From assembly GCA_040383605.1 (NCBI GenBank), contig JBEIDF010000193.1:1-7085 (forward strand): DNA of 7,085 nt. Direction: 5' to 3'. The stretch comes from M3007 sp040383605 (GTDB taxonomy: Bacteria; Bacteroidota; Bacteroidia; Chitinophagales; Saprospiraceae). Made by a program: the position numbers and the translations under genes. This document shows positions 1 to 5,903 of the stretch, piece by piece (the stretch's first letter is position 1; the number at the start of each line of letters is the position of its first letter). The notes under the pieces were generated by a model, which searched no databases, was not told the DNA's origin, and saw nothing but the letters and a program-made list of their open reading frames with translations.

Positions 1-654
1 CGCCATGATCGGCCGGCCAAATACCCGGGCTTTTGCCTCCATAAATGCCATAAAATCAGCGCCGGAAATCGGCGTTTTCGGCTCCTGACTGTCTGGGTCA
101 AAAAATTGTGACCTAAAAGCCCGGATCGCCTCCATCTTTTTATCCCAAAAAGGCGTGATATCCACCACGAAATCCGGCGTCAACTGACGGTCCTGAATAT
201 AATGATAGACCGCCCGGGGACGCCACTTGGCCTGCAGGTACCCGTCGCGATCGGTCGTGCTTATCTTATCAAGTCCGGCATAAAAACAAGCATCGAGCGT
301 CATCTTCGCAGCGCGTCCATGATCCGGATGGCGATCATCCGGGGCATTGCATAAGACAATATCCGGTTGGCAATCGCGAATCACGCGAACGATCTTTAGC
401 CACTGTTCCGGTTCGTGAATAAAATAGCCGTCGGGAATATCCAATGTTTCCCGGAAAGCAGCGCCCAAGATAGCCGCCGCCCGGGCCGCTTCCACGGCAC
501 GGGTCTCCGCGCTGCCGCGCGTGCCCAATTCGCCGGCGGAAAGATCCAGCAGGCCAAACCGAAGCCCCATCGCTGCATGCCGCAGCAGGGCGCCGGAAGC
601 GCTGAGCTCCACATCGTCCGGATGAATCCCGATAGCCAAAATATCAACTTTCAT
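1..654 (-). CDS. bshB1: Bacillithiol biosynthesis deacetylase BshB1, C-terminus cut by window edge
   Basis: Zinc-dependent PIG-L/LmbE family deacetylase. BshB1 removes the acetyl group from N-acetylglucosaminyl malate, the second step of bacillithiol synthesis in the cytoplasm. The 218 visible codons start at an ATG (654-652) and open directly with the family's N-terminal strand. The zinc motif HPDD is at residues 11-14 (ligands H11 and D14, catalytic base D13). The third ligand lies in RHPDHGRA (H112, with H109 as likely proton shuttle). Other segments typical of BshB1 rather than generic PIG-L proteins are GELGTRGSAETR (41-52), the tract around WRPRAVYHYIQDR (144-156), KKMEAIRAF (172-180) and the QFFDPDSQEPKTPIS region (183-197). 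Family members are about 235-240 residues, so some 20 residues lie beyond position 1. It is divergent from the 696-1214 gene across only 41 bp, and no Shine-Dalgarno motif precedes it. BshB1 rather than the paralogue BshB2 is a confident but memory-based call. Confidence 0.95.
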   Translation of the reverse strand, partial: MKVDILAIGIHPDDVELSASGALLRHAAMGLRFGLLDLSAGELGTRGSAETRAVEAARAAAILGAAFRETLDIPDGYFIHEPEQWLKIVRVIRDCQPDIVLCNAPDDRHPDHGRAAKMTLDACFYAGLDKISTTDRDGYLQAKWRPRAVYHYIQDRQLTPDFVVDITPFWDKKMEAIRAFRSQFFDPDSQEPKTPISGADFMAFMEAKARVFGRPIMA

Positions 655-695
655 GCAGAATAACTATTTTTACAGGCGATAAGCAACCAATCAGT

Positions 696-1214
696 ATGGA
701 AGAAAAATCAATTACGCCAGAAGCGCTGCGGGGGCGACTACAAGCGCTGGAGGAGGCGATTGCAACCCTCAAGGACCGCGCGCAAAAATACGACGGCTTC
801 CGCCAGGAATTAGAAAATCTACGCCAGAAGTACGCGGATGATCTGTTCGAGGAGCGCAAACAGGTTACGTACTGGCACGAACAGGCGCTGCGTTGGCAGC
901 AAGATTATGAGCAACTGCGTATTCAAAAAGGCGGATTCGGATTTCATACCCTCAGCGCCGTGGTGCTGGCTGCAATGCTCCTCGCGTCCTTGGCAACGTT
1001 CTTTTTCGTTAAATGGACTGATGGGCGTAAAGCCGCGCTCGAAGCGTTTCGGCGGGATCATCTGTTTAAAATAGAATTTGCCCTGAGCCACGGAGAATAT
1101 GAGCAAGCCAAAGAGGCACTCCGACACAGCCTGCAAAATCCAGAGTACAAATTGGCGCACCCACAAATTCAGATGCTCGAAGAGGTCGTACTGGCAGCCG
1201 AAAAGGGTCGGTAA
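696..1214 (+). CDS. Unrecognised coiled-coil protein with one membrane span
   Basis: Hypothetical protein of 172 residues; I do not recognise a named family. Residues about 8-78 are highly charged and rich in Glu, Gln, Arg and Lys with heptad-like Leu spacing, as expected of a coiled coil. A glycine-containing hinge (GGFGFH, 79-84) leads into one hydrophobic span at about 84-105, followed by K106. The C-terminal part (about 110-170) is again helical and amphipathic. Its GEYEQAKEALRHSL segment (133-146) resembles one TPR-like helix, too little to assign a domain. There is no signal peptide, so a single-span inner-membrane protein with helical domains on both sides is inferred. The ATG at 696 is the first start in a frame with coherent composition. 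The gene is divergent from bshB1 and converges on accC, with 19 bp between the stops. Charged coding-like composition and good packing against neighbours support it as real. Confidence 0.8.
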   Translation: MEEKSITPEALRGRLQALEEAIATLKDRAQKYDGFRQELENLRQKYADDLFEERKQVTYWHEQALRWQQDYEQLRIQKGGFGFHTLSAVVLAAMLLASLATFFFVKWTDGRKAALEAFRRDHLFKIEFALSHGEYEQAKEALRHSLQNPEYKLAHPQIQMLEEVVLAAEKGR

Positions 1215-1233
1215 TACGGCGAGCGCCAAATGA

Positions 1234-2703
1234 CTACACCCGATCCGGCCATTTGCTGGCTGGCGCCGGGGCAATTCGCAATTTTTTTCGATCCTCCAAA
1301 TACAAACGAAGGGCTGCCTGAGCGGCTATTTCGGCTTGCTGCTGTGCCGAAGCGCGTAATAATTCCGGGGTGTAATACCGCTTAATGAAATTGGTGTCAA
1401 ACTGCGCGGCGCGAAAAGCCGGATGCTCCATCACAAACTGCCCGAAAGGAAGCGTCGTCGCTACGCCCTCCACCTCGTACTGTGCAATGGCCTCCAGCAT
1501 ACGTTGAATAGCCGCCTCCCGGGTATCGCCGTATGTAATTAATTTGGCAAGCAGCGGATCATAGTAAATAGGCACCTCCATGCCCTCCGAATAACCGTCG
1601 TCCACCCGAATATTGTCGCCCTGCGGTGGCCGATAACGGTTCAGGCGACCAACAGATGGCAAAAAGTCGTTCTTCGGGTCTTCCGCGCAAACACGCAACT
1701 CCATCGCATGGCCGGTAATCCGGACGTCCTCCTGGCGGAACGGCAAGGCCTCGCCCCGGGCAACCCGAATTTGTAATTCCACCAAATCCACGCCGGTAAT
1801 CCATTCCGTGACCGGATGCTCGACCTGCAAGCGCGTATTCATTTCCAAAAAATAAAAATTCAAATGCTCGTCGGCAAGAAACTCTACCGTGCCGGCGCCT
1901 TCGTAATCGCAGGATTTGGCCACGCGGACGGCCGCCTCGCCCATCGCCTGGCGAAGTGCGGGCGTAAGTACCGCGCAAGGCGCTTCCTCGACCACTTTTT
2001 GATGCCGGCGCTGGATGGAGCACTCGCGATCGAACAAATATACCACATTACCGTGCTGGTCACCTATAACCTGCACCTCAATATGCCGGGGTGAAGCAAC
2101 GTACTTCTCGATGAACACTGCGCCATCACCAAAAGCGGATACGGCTTCGCTCACCGCGCGCTCCATTTGCTCGGCCAAATCCGATTCTTTTTCTACCACC
2201 CGCATACCCTTTCCGCCGCCGCCTGCAGAGGCTTTAATCAGGATTGGGTAACCCACCTGACGACCGATCTCTTTCGCCTTTTCTACGTCGGTGATTGCTT
2301 CCTCGATACCCGGCACCATCGGTACCGCATATTTTTTTGCCGCCTCTTTTGCCGCCAGTTTGCTGCCCATCATTTCAATGCTGTGCGGCTTTGGACCGAT
2401 AAAGCGCATGCCGGCGGCATCCACCGCGCGGGCAAATCCGGCATTTTCACTCAAAAAACCATAGCCCGGATGGATTCCTTCCGCGCCGCAGGTTTTGGCA
2501 ATTTCCAGAATTTTATCCGCCCGCAAATAACTCTGGCTCGAGGGCGCGGGGCCGATGCAATACGCTTCGTCGGCGAAACGAACATGCGGACTTTCCCGGT
2601 CGGCCTCCGAATAAACAGCAACGGTCTTGATACCCATTTTGCGCGCGGTGCGCATCACACGGAGGGCGATTTCACCCCGATTGGCAACTAATATTTTCTG
2701 CAT
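1234..2703 (-). CDS. accC: Biotin carboxylase subunit of acetyl-CoA (or acyl-CoA) carboxylase
   Basis: ATP-dependent carboxylation of the biotin carried by a BCCP partner, the first half-reaction of acetyl-CoA carboxylase; cytoplasmic. The 489 residues show the whole biotin carboxylase fold. The N-terminal domain begins KILVANRGEIALRV (3-16) and contains GIHPGYGFLSEN (76-87). The ATP-grasp domain has K115 in MMGSK, K157 and the glycine-rich loop KASAGGGGKGM (157-167). It continues with FDRECSIQRRHQKVVEE (224-240, with K236) and EMNTRLQVEHPVTE (287-300, with E287, R291 and E295). The C-terminal domain follows at about 335-445. All expected catalytic positions are present. It is about 40 residues longer than E. 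coli AccC (449): a helical tail (about 447-489) ends in basic, Pro/Ala-rich sequence, a form I recall for Bacteroidota AccC/PccA-type subunits. No biotin-carrier or carboxyltransferase gene is in the window, so acetyl-CoA versus propionyl-CoA use cannot be settled. It is the last gene of the minus-strand trio, 12 bp after the aminotransferase. Confidence 0.95.
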   Translation of the reverse strand: MQKILVANRGEIALRVMRTARKMGIKTVAVYSEADRESPHVRFADEAYCIGPAPSSQSYLRADKILEIAKTCGAEGIHPGYGFLSENAGFARAVDAAGMRFIGPKPHSIEMMGSKLAAKEAAKKYAVPMVPGIEEAITDVEKAKEIGRQVGYPILIKASAGGGGKGMRVVEKESDLAEQMERAVSEAVSAFGDGAVFIEKYVASPRHIEVQVIGDQHGNVVYLFDRECSIQRRHQKVVEEAPCAVLTPALRQAMGEAAVRVAKSCDYEGAGTVEFLADEHLNFYFLEMNTRLQVEHPVTEWITGVDLVELQIRVARGEALPFRQEDVRITGHAMELRVCAEDPKNDFLPSVGRLNRYRPPQGDNIRVDDGYSEGMEVPIYYDPLLAKLITYGDTREAAIQRMLEAIAQYEVEGVATTLPFGQFVMEHPAFRAAQFDTNFIKRYYTPELLRASAQQQAEIAAQAALRLYLEDRKKLRIAPAPASKWPDRV

Positions 2704-2715
2704 GAAAACAGCGAT

Positions 2716-3540
2716 TTATCCGGTTTGAAGCCCGGAGAACCATTCAAATAGATTTTTGACGGCGGCAGACGGCATAGCTCGACCACCCAGCTCGGCAACG
2801 GGTATGATCCCCTGAATCGCGTTAGTCAGAAAAACCTCGTCCGCTGCCTGCAACGCCGCGAAAGTAATGGTTTTCTCCTGAACAGCCAAACCGATTTCGC
2901 CAACGAGACGAATCAGAAGCCCGCGGGTAACGCCCGCCACGCAACCCTCCGAAAGCAGTGTGGTGCATAGGGCGCCTTTTTCAAACCAAAAAATATTGGC
3001 TGCACAGGCCTCCGCTACCCGGTCAAAAGCATTCAACACCACCGCTTCATCCCAGCCCATGCGGCGCGCTTCCAGCGAAGCGGCTACATAGCGCGCCGTA
3101 TTCAGGCTCTTGAAACCGGAATACGCGTCCGAACATATTCGGCAATTGTTAGCCAGTCCCAGCCGAATGCCCGGTTCTCGCCAGGCAAACCAAGCGTTTG
3201 CCAGGGGTTCAGCGGTGATCGCATATACCGGCGCTGCCTGTGCGGGCAGGTACAGCCCGCCCGGCGCGCGCCACACCTGCAGTCGGATCCGCGCATGTCC
3301 GGAAGCAATTTTTCGGATTTCCGTCGCCCAGAATGGCGCGTCCCAGTGCGCGGGAATATCGAATTCAAGCGCCCGCAAACCAGCCTCCAGCCGGCGCCAA
3401 TGCCACTCCACCCAGGGAAGGGCGCCGTTGGACATACGCAGGGTTTCAAATAATCCATCGGCATACCAACAGGCGCGCTGCGCCAGCGCAGCTTCTGTGG
3501 GAAGAGCGTCCAGGATTTCCGAATTCCAATTGATGGGCAT
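2716..3540 (-). CDS. Class IV aminotransferase family protein, probable aminodeoxychorismate lyase (PabC-like)
   Basis: PLP-dependent fold-type IV enzyme of 274 residues, close to the size of E. coli PabC (269). If the assignment holds, it converts 4-amino-4-deoxychorismate to p-aminobenzoate and pyruvate for folate synthesis, in the cytoplasm. The YADGLFETLRM segment (26-36) is the substrate-side strand typical of the family. SGFKSLNTARYVAASLEA (141-158) contains the PLP lysine K144. DEAVVLNAFDRVAEACAANIF (164-184) contains the conserved glutamate E177. EGCVAGVTRG (198-207) is the phosphate-binding turn, and DEVFLTNAIQGIIPV (234-248) is a form more typical of PabC than of branched-chain aminotransferases. 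Class IV members are hard to tell apart from sequence, so D-amino-acid or branched-chain aminotransferase activity remains possible; hence no gene symbol. It lies in the middle of a three-gene minus-strand unit, starting 9 bp after the asparaginase stop and ending 12 bp before accC. Confidence 0.88.
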   Translation of the reverse strand: MPINWNSEILDALPTEAALAQRACWYADGLFETLRMSNGALPWVEWHWRRLEAGLRALEFDIPAHWDAPFWATEIRKIASGHARIRLQVWRAPGGLYLPAQAAPVYAITAEPLANAWFAWREPGIRLGLANNCRICSDAYSGFKSLNTARYVAASLEARRMGWDEAVVLNAFDRVAEACAANIFWFEKGALCTTLLSEGCVAGVTRGLLIRLVGEIGLAVQEKTITFAALQAADEVFLTNAIQGIIPVAELGGRAMPSAAVKNLFEWFSGLQTG

Positions 3541-3549
3541 ACAATTCGA

Positions 3550-4530
3550 TTAATACAGGCTGCCACCCTCCAGCACCTGATTGCGGCCCTCGATACACAC
3601 CGTATAATTGAACCCGGGCTGAAGGGCAAAACCGCCGTACCGACCTTTTCGATCTATCGCGACAAAGCCGACCTGATTTTCTCTTGCCAGCTGCGGGTAC
3701 CGCTCGGCGATGCGCTTTACCGTCATTTCAGCCGCTTTTTGCGGATGCCGACCTCGGCGGATTTCTTCCACCAATAAAAAACTGCCCAGCGTTTTGAGCA
3801 CCAATTCGCCGAGGCCGGTGGAGGCCGCTGCGCCGTATTCCGGATCGTTGTACATACCGGCGCCCAGGATTGGACTGTCGCCTACCCTACCGTGCATCTT
3901 AAATGCCATACCGCTGGTCGTACAGGCCCCTGCCAGCCGCTGATTGGCGTCCAGGGCGACGATACCAATCGTGTCATGCCGTTCGATGTTGATGACCGGT
4001 TTGTACAGGGAGGTCTCTTTCCATTTTTCCCAGGCTTTCCGGGCTTCCTCGGTCAGCAAATTTTGCCGAACAAACCCTTCGGACAGCGCAAAATCGAGCG
4101 CGCCTTTACCCGCCAGCAGCACATGCGGCGTTTTTTCCATGACCCGCCGGGCAACGCTGATCGCGTGCATAATTTCCTGTAAAAAACAGACAGCGCCTGC
4201 ATTGCCGTATTCATCCATAATGCAAGCGTCCAGCGTAACGTTGCCGTCGCGATCCGGAAATCCACCGTATCCCACACTGGTATCGTTGGGATCCGCCTCC
4301 GGAACGCGCGCGCCGGCTTCCACGGCGTCCAGGGCGCGGCCGCCCCGTCCGAGCACCTCCCAAGCGGCTGAAGTCGCCTTTTGGTTGTTCCAGGTTGCAA
4401 CCGCCAGGGGATAGCCCCCCCGACCGGAATCGGCGGCAAAGCGCGCGACTTGCGCACGCAACGATTCAGAGAAAGGCAGCAGGCCGCCGCCCAAAAGCGC
4501 TTGTCTGATGAAATTTCTACGAGATGCCAT
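3550..4530 (-). CDS. Glycosylasparaginase (N4-(beta-N-acetylglucosaminyl)-L-asparaginase), Tat-exported Ntn hydrolase
   Basis: Cleaves the N-glycosidic bond between GlcNAc and asparagine; probably periplasmic. The 326 residues form an autoprocessed precursor that cleaves between D186 and T187 in HDTIG to give alpha and beta chains, freeing T187 as nucleophile. From memory of the Elizabethkingia/Flavobacterium enzyme (nucleophile T152), the other active-site residues fall at one constant offset of 35 to 36: W47, T205, R215, D218 and the T238-G239 pair. Family tracts include SVGYGGFPDRDGNVTLDACI (85-104), a MEKTPHVLLAGKGALDFALS stretch (131-150) and GACTTSGMAFKMHGRVGDSP (201-220). The enzyme therefore appears complete. 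The N-terminus MASRRNFIRQ followed by a short hydrophobic stretch is a twin-arginine signal, which decides the start at 4530 over an upstream ATG at 4590 that would place 20 unrelated residues before it. It is first in the minus-strand unit; no TAnnTTTG box was found upstream. Confidence 0.94.
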   Translation of the reverse strand: MASRRNFIRQALLGGGLLPFSESLRAQVARFAADSGRGGYPLAVATWNNQKATSAAWEVLGRGGRALDAVEAGARVPEADPNDTSVGYGGFPDRDGNVTLDACIMDEYGNAGAVCFLQEIMHAISVARRVMEKTPHVLLAGKGALDFALSEGFVRQNLLTEEARKAWEKWKETSLYKPVINIERHDTIGIVALDANQRLAGACTTSGMAFKMHGRVGDSPILGAGMYNDPEYGAAASTGLGELVLKTLGSFLLVEEIRRGRHPQKAAEMTVKRIAERYPQLARENQVGFVAIDRKGRYGGFALQPGFNYTVCIEGRNQVLEGGSLY

Positions 4531-4689
4531 TTTGCAATAATTTTTTATTTCAGACAATTCAATTAAATGGGCGAAGCTTGCGGCGAGCATCCGGTTTTTC
4601 TGCCAAGTTTTTGTAATTTGAAAAAACGGCCGCTTGTTAAAAATACATGATTTCAGAACTCGATACGCGCAGATGCGCCGCGCCTTTTG

Positions 4690-4697
4690 TAGCTTTG
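4690..4697 (+). promoter_or_regulatory. Candidate -7 promoter box for the CDF exporter
   Basis: The octamer TAGCTTTG matches the Bacteroidota primary sigma factor -7 consensus TAnnTTTG. It lies 100 bp before the CDF start codon, implying transcription from about 4702-4706 and a leader of roughly 95 nt. No TTG/TTTG -33 element is seen at the usual 19-21 bp spacing, so the call rests on the -7 box and its position. Confidence 0.45.
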
Positions 4698-4715
4698 CTA
4701 AAATTTAGGTCGCAA

Positions 4716-4745
4716 GGTATTATTAGATGCGGATATCTAATTACC
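4716..4745 (+). repeat. Bulged 11-bp inverted repeat (leader hairpin or operator) upstream of the CDF gene
   Basis: The left arm GGTA-TT-ATTAGAT (4716-4728) and the right arm ATCTAATTACC (4735-4745) are perfectly complementary over 11 bp except for a two-base bulge (TT, 4720-4721). The loop is 6 nt (GCGGAT, 4729-4734). It sits 18 bp downstream of the candidate -7 box and 52 bp before the CDF start, so it would be in the transcribed leader. No T-tract follows, so it is not an intrinsic terminator. It could be an RNA hairpin or a dimeric repressor operator; the sequence does not decide. Confidence 0.55.
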
Positions 4746-4797
4746 ACGCACAGTAAATTTTATCCGAAACGACCCGACTACACCTATTTCCCCGGCT

Positions 4798-5793
4798 ATG
4801 GAAGAACAAACAGCATTCCAAAATTTGCGCGTCCAGCGCATCGTCGTCATCGTATCCATCGCCTTGTTTGCGATCAAAGTACTCGCCTATTTTTTAACCA
4901 ACTCGGTGGCAGTACTCACGGATGCGCTCGAAAGCACGGTAAATGTCGTCACAGGTTTCACCGGTCTGTACAGCCTGCGCATCGCCGCGCAACCGCGGGA
5001 CGCCAACCACCCCTACGGCCATGGGAAAGCAGAACTGATTTCAGCCTCCTTTGAGGGCATGCTCATCCTGGTGGCCGGCGGCGTAATCATCTACGAGTCA
5101 ATCCTCAATTTTATTCAACCGCACCCGATCCGACAAATTGATACCGGATTACTGCTGATCAGCGCCACCGCCGCAGGCAACTTTCTGATGGGCTGGTACT
5201 GTATCCGCATCGGCAAACAAAACCACTCTATCGCGCTGACCGCCAGCGGAAAACACTTGCAAAGCGACACTTGGACCACGCTGGGTATCATCCTCGGCCT
5301 GGGATTGCTATGGGTAACGAAACTCGCATGGATAGACAGCATCGTCGCGCTGATCTTCGGCGGTCTGATTATGATCGAAGGCTATAAAATTGTGCGCAAA
5401 ACAATCAGCGGTATCATGGATGAGGCAGATGAAGAGGTGCTGGATCATCTGATAAAAACCTTGAATGAAAATAAGTCAGACAACTGGATTGACCTCCACA
5501 ACCTCCGCACCATCAAATACGGTTCCGTCTTGCACGTGGACTGCCACCTCACCGTGCCCTGGTACCTGCACGTCCGGGACGCGCACCGCGAAGTGGAAAA
5601 ACTCGAAAACCTAATCCGGATCAATTTCCCCCGCAGCGTGGAAATGTTCGTCCATACCGACGGTTGTATCCCCCCGGAGGCCTGCGCCGTTTGTCCCGTA
5701 CAATCATGCGCCGAACGCAAAGCAGCTTTTGTTCAACGATTAGACTGGACTTTTGAGAACCTCACCTCCAACAATCGACATAAAATCCGGTAA
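4798..5793 (+). CDS. Cation diffusion facilitator (CDF) family metal exporter
   Basis: Inner-membrane divalent-metal/proton antiporter of 331 residues that removes excess Zn, Fe or a similar metal. About six hydrophobic spans are visible (near 14-34, 38-60, 80-102, 116-136, 157-176, 178-196), then a cytoplasmic ferredoxin-like dimerisation domain (about 205-288). Metal-site signatures: TM2 carries TDALESTVNVV (41-51), where E45 and N49 occupy the canonical His/Asp-xxx-Asp positions. TM5 carries H153-xxx-D157. The TM2-TM3 loop PRDANHPYGHGKAE (66-79) holds D68, H71 and H75, the same numbers as YiiP's second site. The C-terminal domain has H246, H250, H286 and D288 as candidate ligands. A tail with C290-x4-C295-x2-C298-x4-C303 follows, which YiiP lacks. 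The substrate cannot be assigned. The ATG at 4798 starts just before TM1; no Shine-Dalgarno motif is present. The gene stands alone, with its own promoter region and the T9SS gene 110 bp downstream. Confidence 0.93.
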   Translation: MEEQTAFQNLRVQRIVVIVSIALFAIKVLAYFLTNSVAVLTDALESTVNVVTGFTGLYSLRIAAQPRDANHPYGHGKAELISASFEGMLILVAGGVIIYESILNFIQPHPIRQIDTGLLLISATAAGNFLMGWYCIRIGKQNHSIALTASGKHLQSDTWTTLGIILGLGLLWVTKLAWIDSIVALIFGGLIMIEGYKIVRKTISGIMDEADEEVLDHLIKTLNENKSDNWIDLHNLRTIKYGSVLHVDCHLTVPWYLHVRDAHREVEKLENLIRINFPRSVEMFVHTDGCIPPEACAVCPVQSCAERKAAFVQRLDWTFENLTSNNRHKIR

Positions 5794-5823
5794 TTCGAGC
5801 GCAACGCAAAAAGAATATTTTTA

Positions 5824-5831
5824 TACCTTTG
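5824..5831 (+). promoter_or_regulatory. Candidate -7 promoter box for the T9SS-secreted protein
   Basis: TACCTTTG is an exact match to the Bacteroidota -7 consensus TAnnTTTG, placed 72 bp before the ATG at 5904. Transcription would begin near 5836-5840. The box includes the TTG at 5829 that could be mistaken for a start codon, so that TTG would not be transcribed. No clear TTG at the -33 position was seen; the best nearby sequence is TTCG at 5794-5797, at a poor spacing. Confidence 0.5.
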
Positions 5832-5872
5832 GGTTTTTGCAAATTTCTTGATCAAATACCGGCGAAAAACCC
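5831..5872 (+). repeat. Inverted repeat overlapping the start region of the T9SS gene's leader
   Basis: GGGTTTTT (5831-5838) and AAAAACCC (5865-5872) are a perfect 8-bp inverted repeat. It extends to 10 bp (GC with GC) if G5864 is bulged. The 21-nt loop contains the palindrome TTGATCAA (5848-5855). The left arm begins at the last base of the -7 box and spans the predicted transcription start. No T-tract follows the right arm, which argues against a terminator for the CDF gene. Homopolymer arms make chance pairing more likely here than at 4716-4745. Confidence 0.35.
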
Positions 5873-5903
5873 AACCCGTCTCACACGCTGCAAGATTTTT
5901 GAC

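Larger units (their letters stand above)
4531..4797. other. Divergent intergenic region between the glycosylasparaginase unit and the CDF exporter
   Basis: AT-rich spacer of 267 bp between divergent genes, so it should carry promoters in both directions. Plus-strand signals are listed separately: a -7 box at 4690-4697 and an inverted repeat at 4716-4745. For the minus-strand unit I looked for the complement of TAnnTTTG and found no clear match. The stretch next to the asparaginase start is A-rich on the coding strand, as is common before Bacteroidota starts. Short ORFs inside (for example the frame opening at 4647) run into the CDF gene in another frame and look like shadows. Confidence 0.6.

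Noticed and set aside
415..663. 82-codon plus-strand frame over the bshB1 N-terminus
   Set aside because: It is antisense to the zinc-motif region of bshB1, which accounts for the sequence.
1218..1227. Short GC palindrome GGCGAGCGCC between the convergent stops as a terminator
   Set aside because: It has a 4-bp stem with a 2-nt loop and no T-tract on either strand; it cannot work as an intrinsic terminator.
1559..2023. 154-codon minus-strand frame inside accC in another frame
   Set aside because: The translation is Gly/Arg-rich and shifted against conserved biotin carboxylase motifs; there is no sign of a frameshift in accC itself.
2167..2691. 174-codon open frame on the plus strand opposite accC
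   Set aside because: It lies wholly antisense to well-conserved ATP-grasp sequence, and its translation is rich in His, Arg and Phe without domain patterns; it is a shadow of accC.
3110..3553. 147-codon plus-strand frame opposite the PabC-like gene, and a 175-codon minus-strand frame at 3102-3629
   Set aside because: Both overlap a gene with clear class IV aminotransferase motifs, and neither gives recognisable protein features.
3944..4414. 156-codon plus-strand frame opposite the glycosylasparaginase
   Set aside because: It is fully antisense to active-site-bearing sequence, with a Ser/Arg/Pro/Ala-rich low-information translation; a shadow of a GC-rich gene.
4531..4590. Upstream ATG at 4590 that would lengthen the glycosylasparaginase by 20 residues
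   Set aside because: The added residues precede and would bury the twin-arginine signal; a Tat motif at residues 4-5 from the 4530 start is the natural N-terminus.
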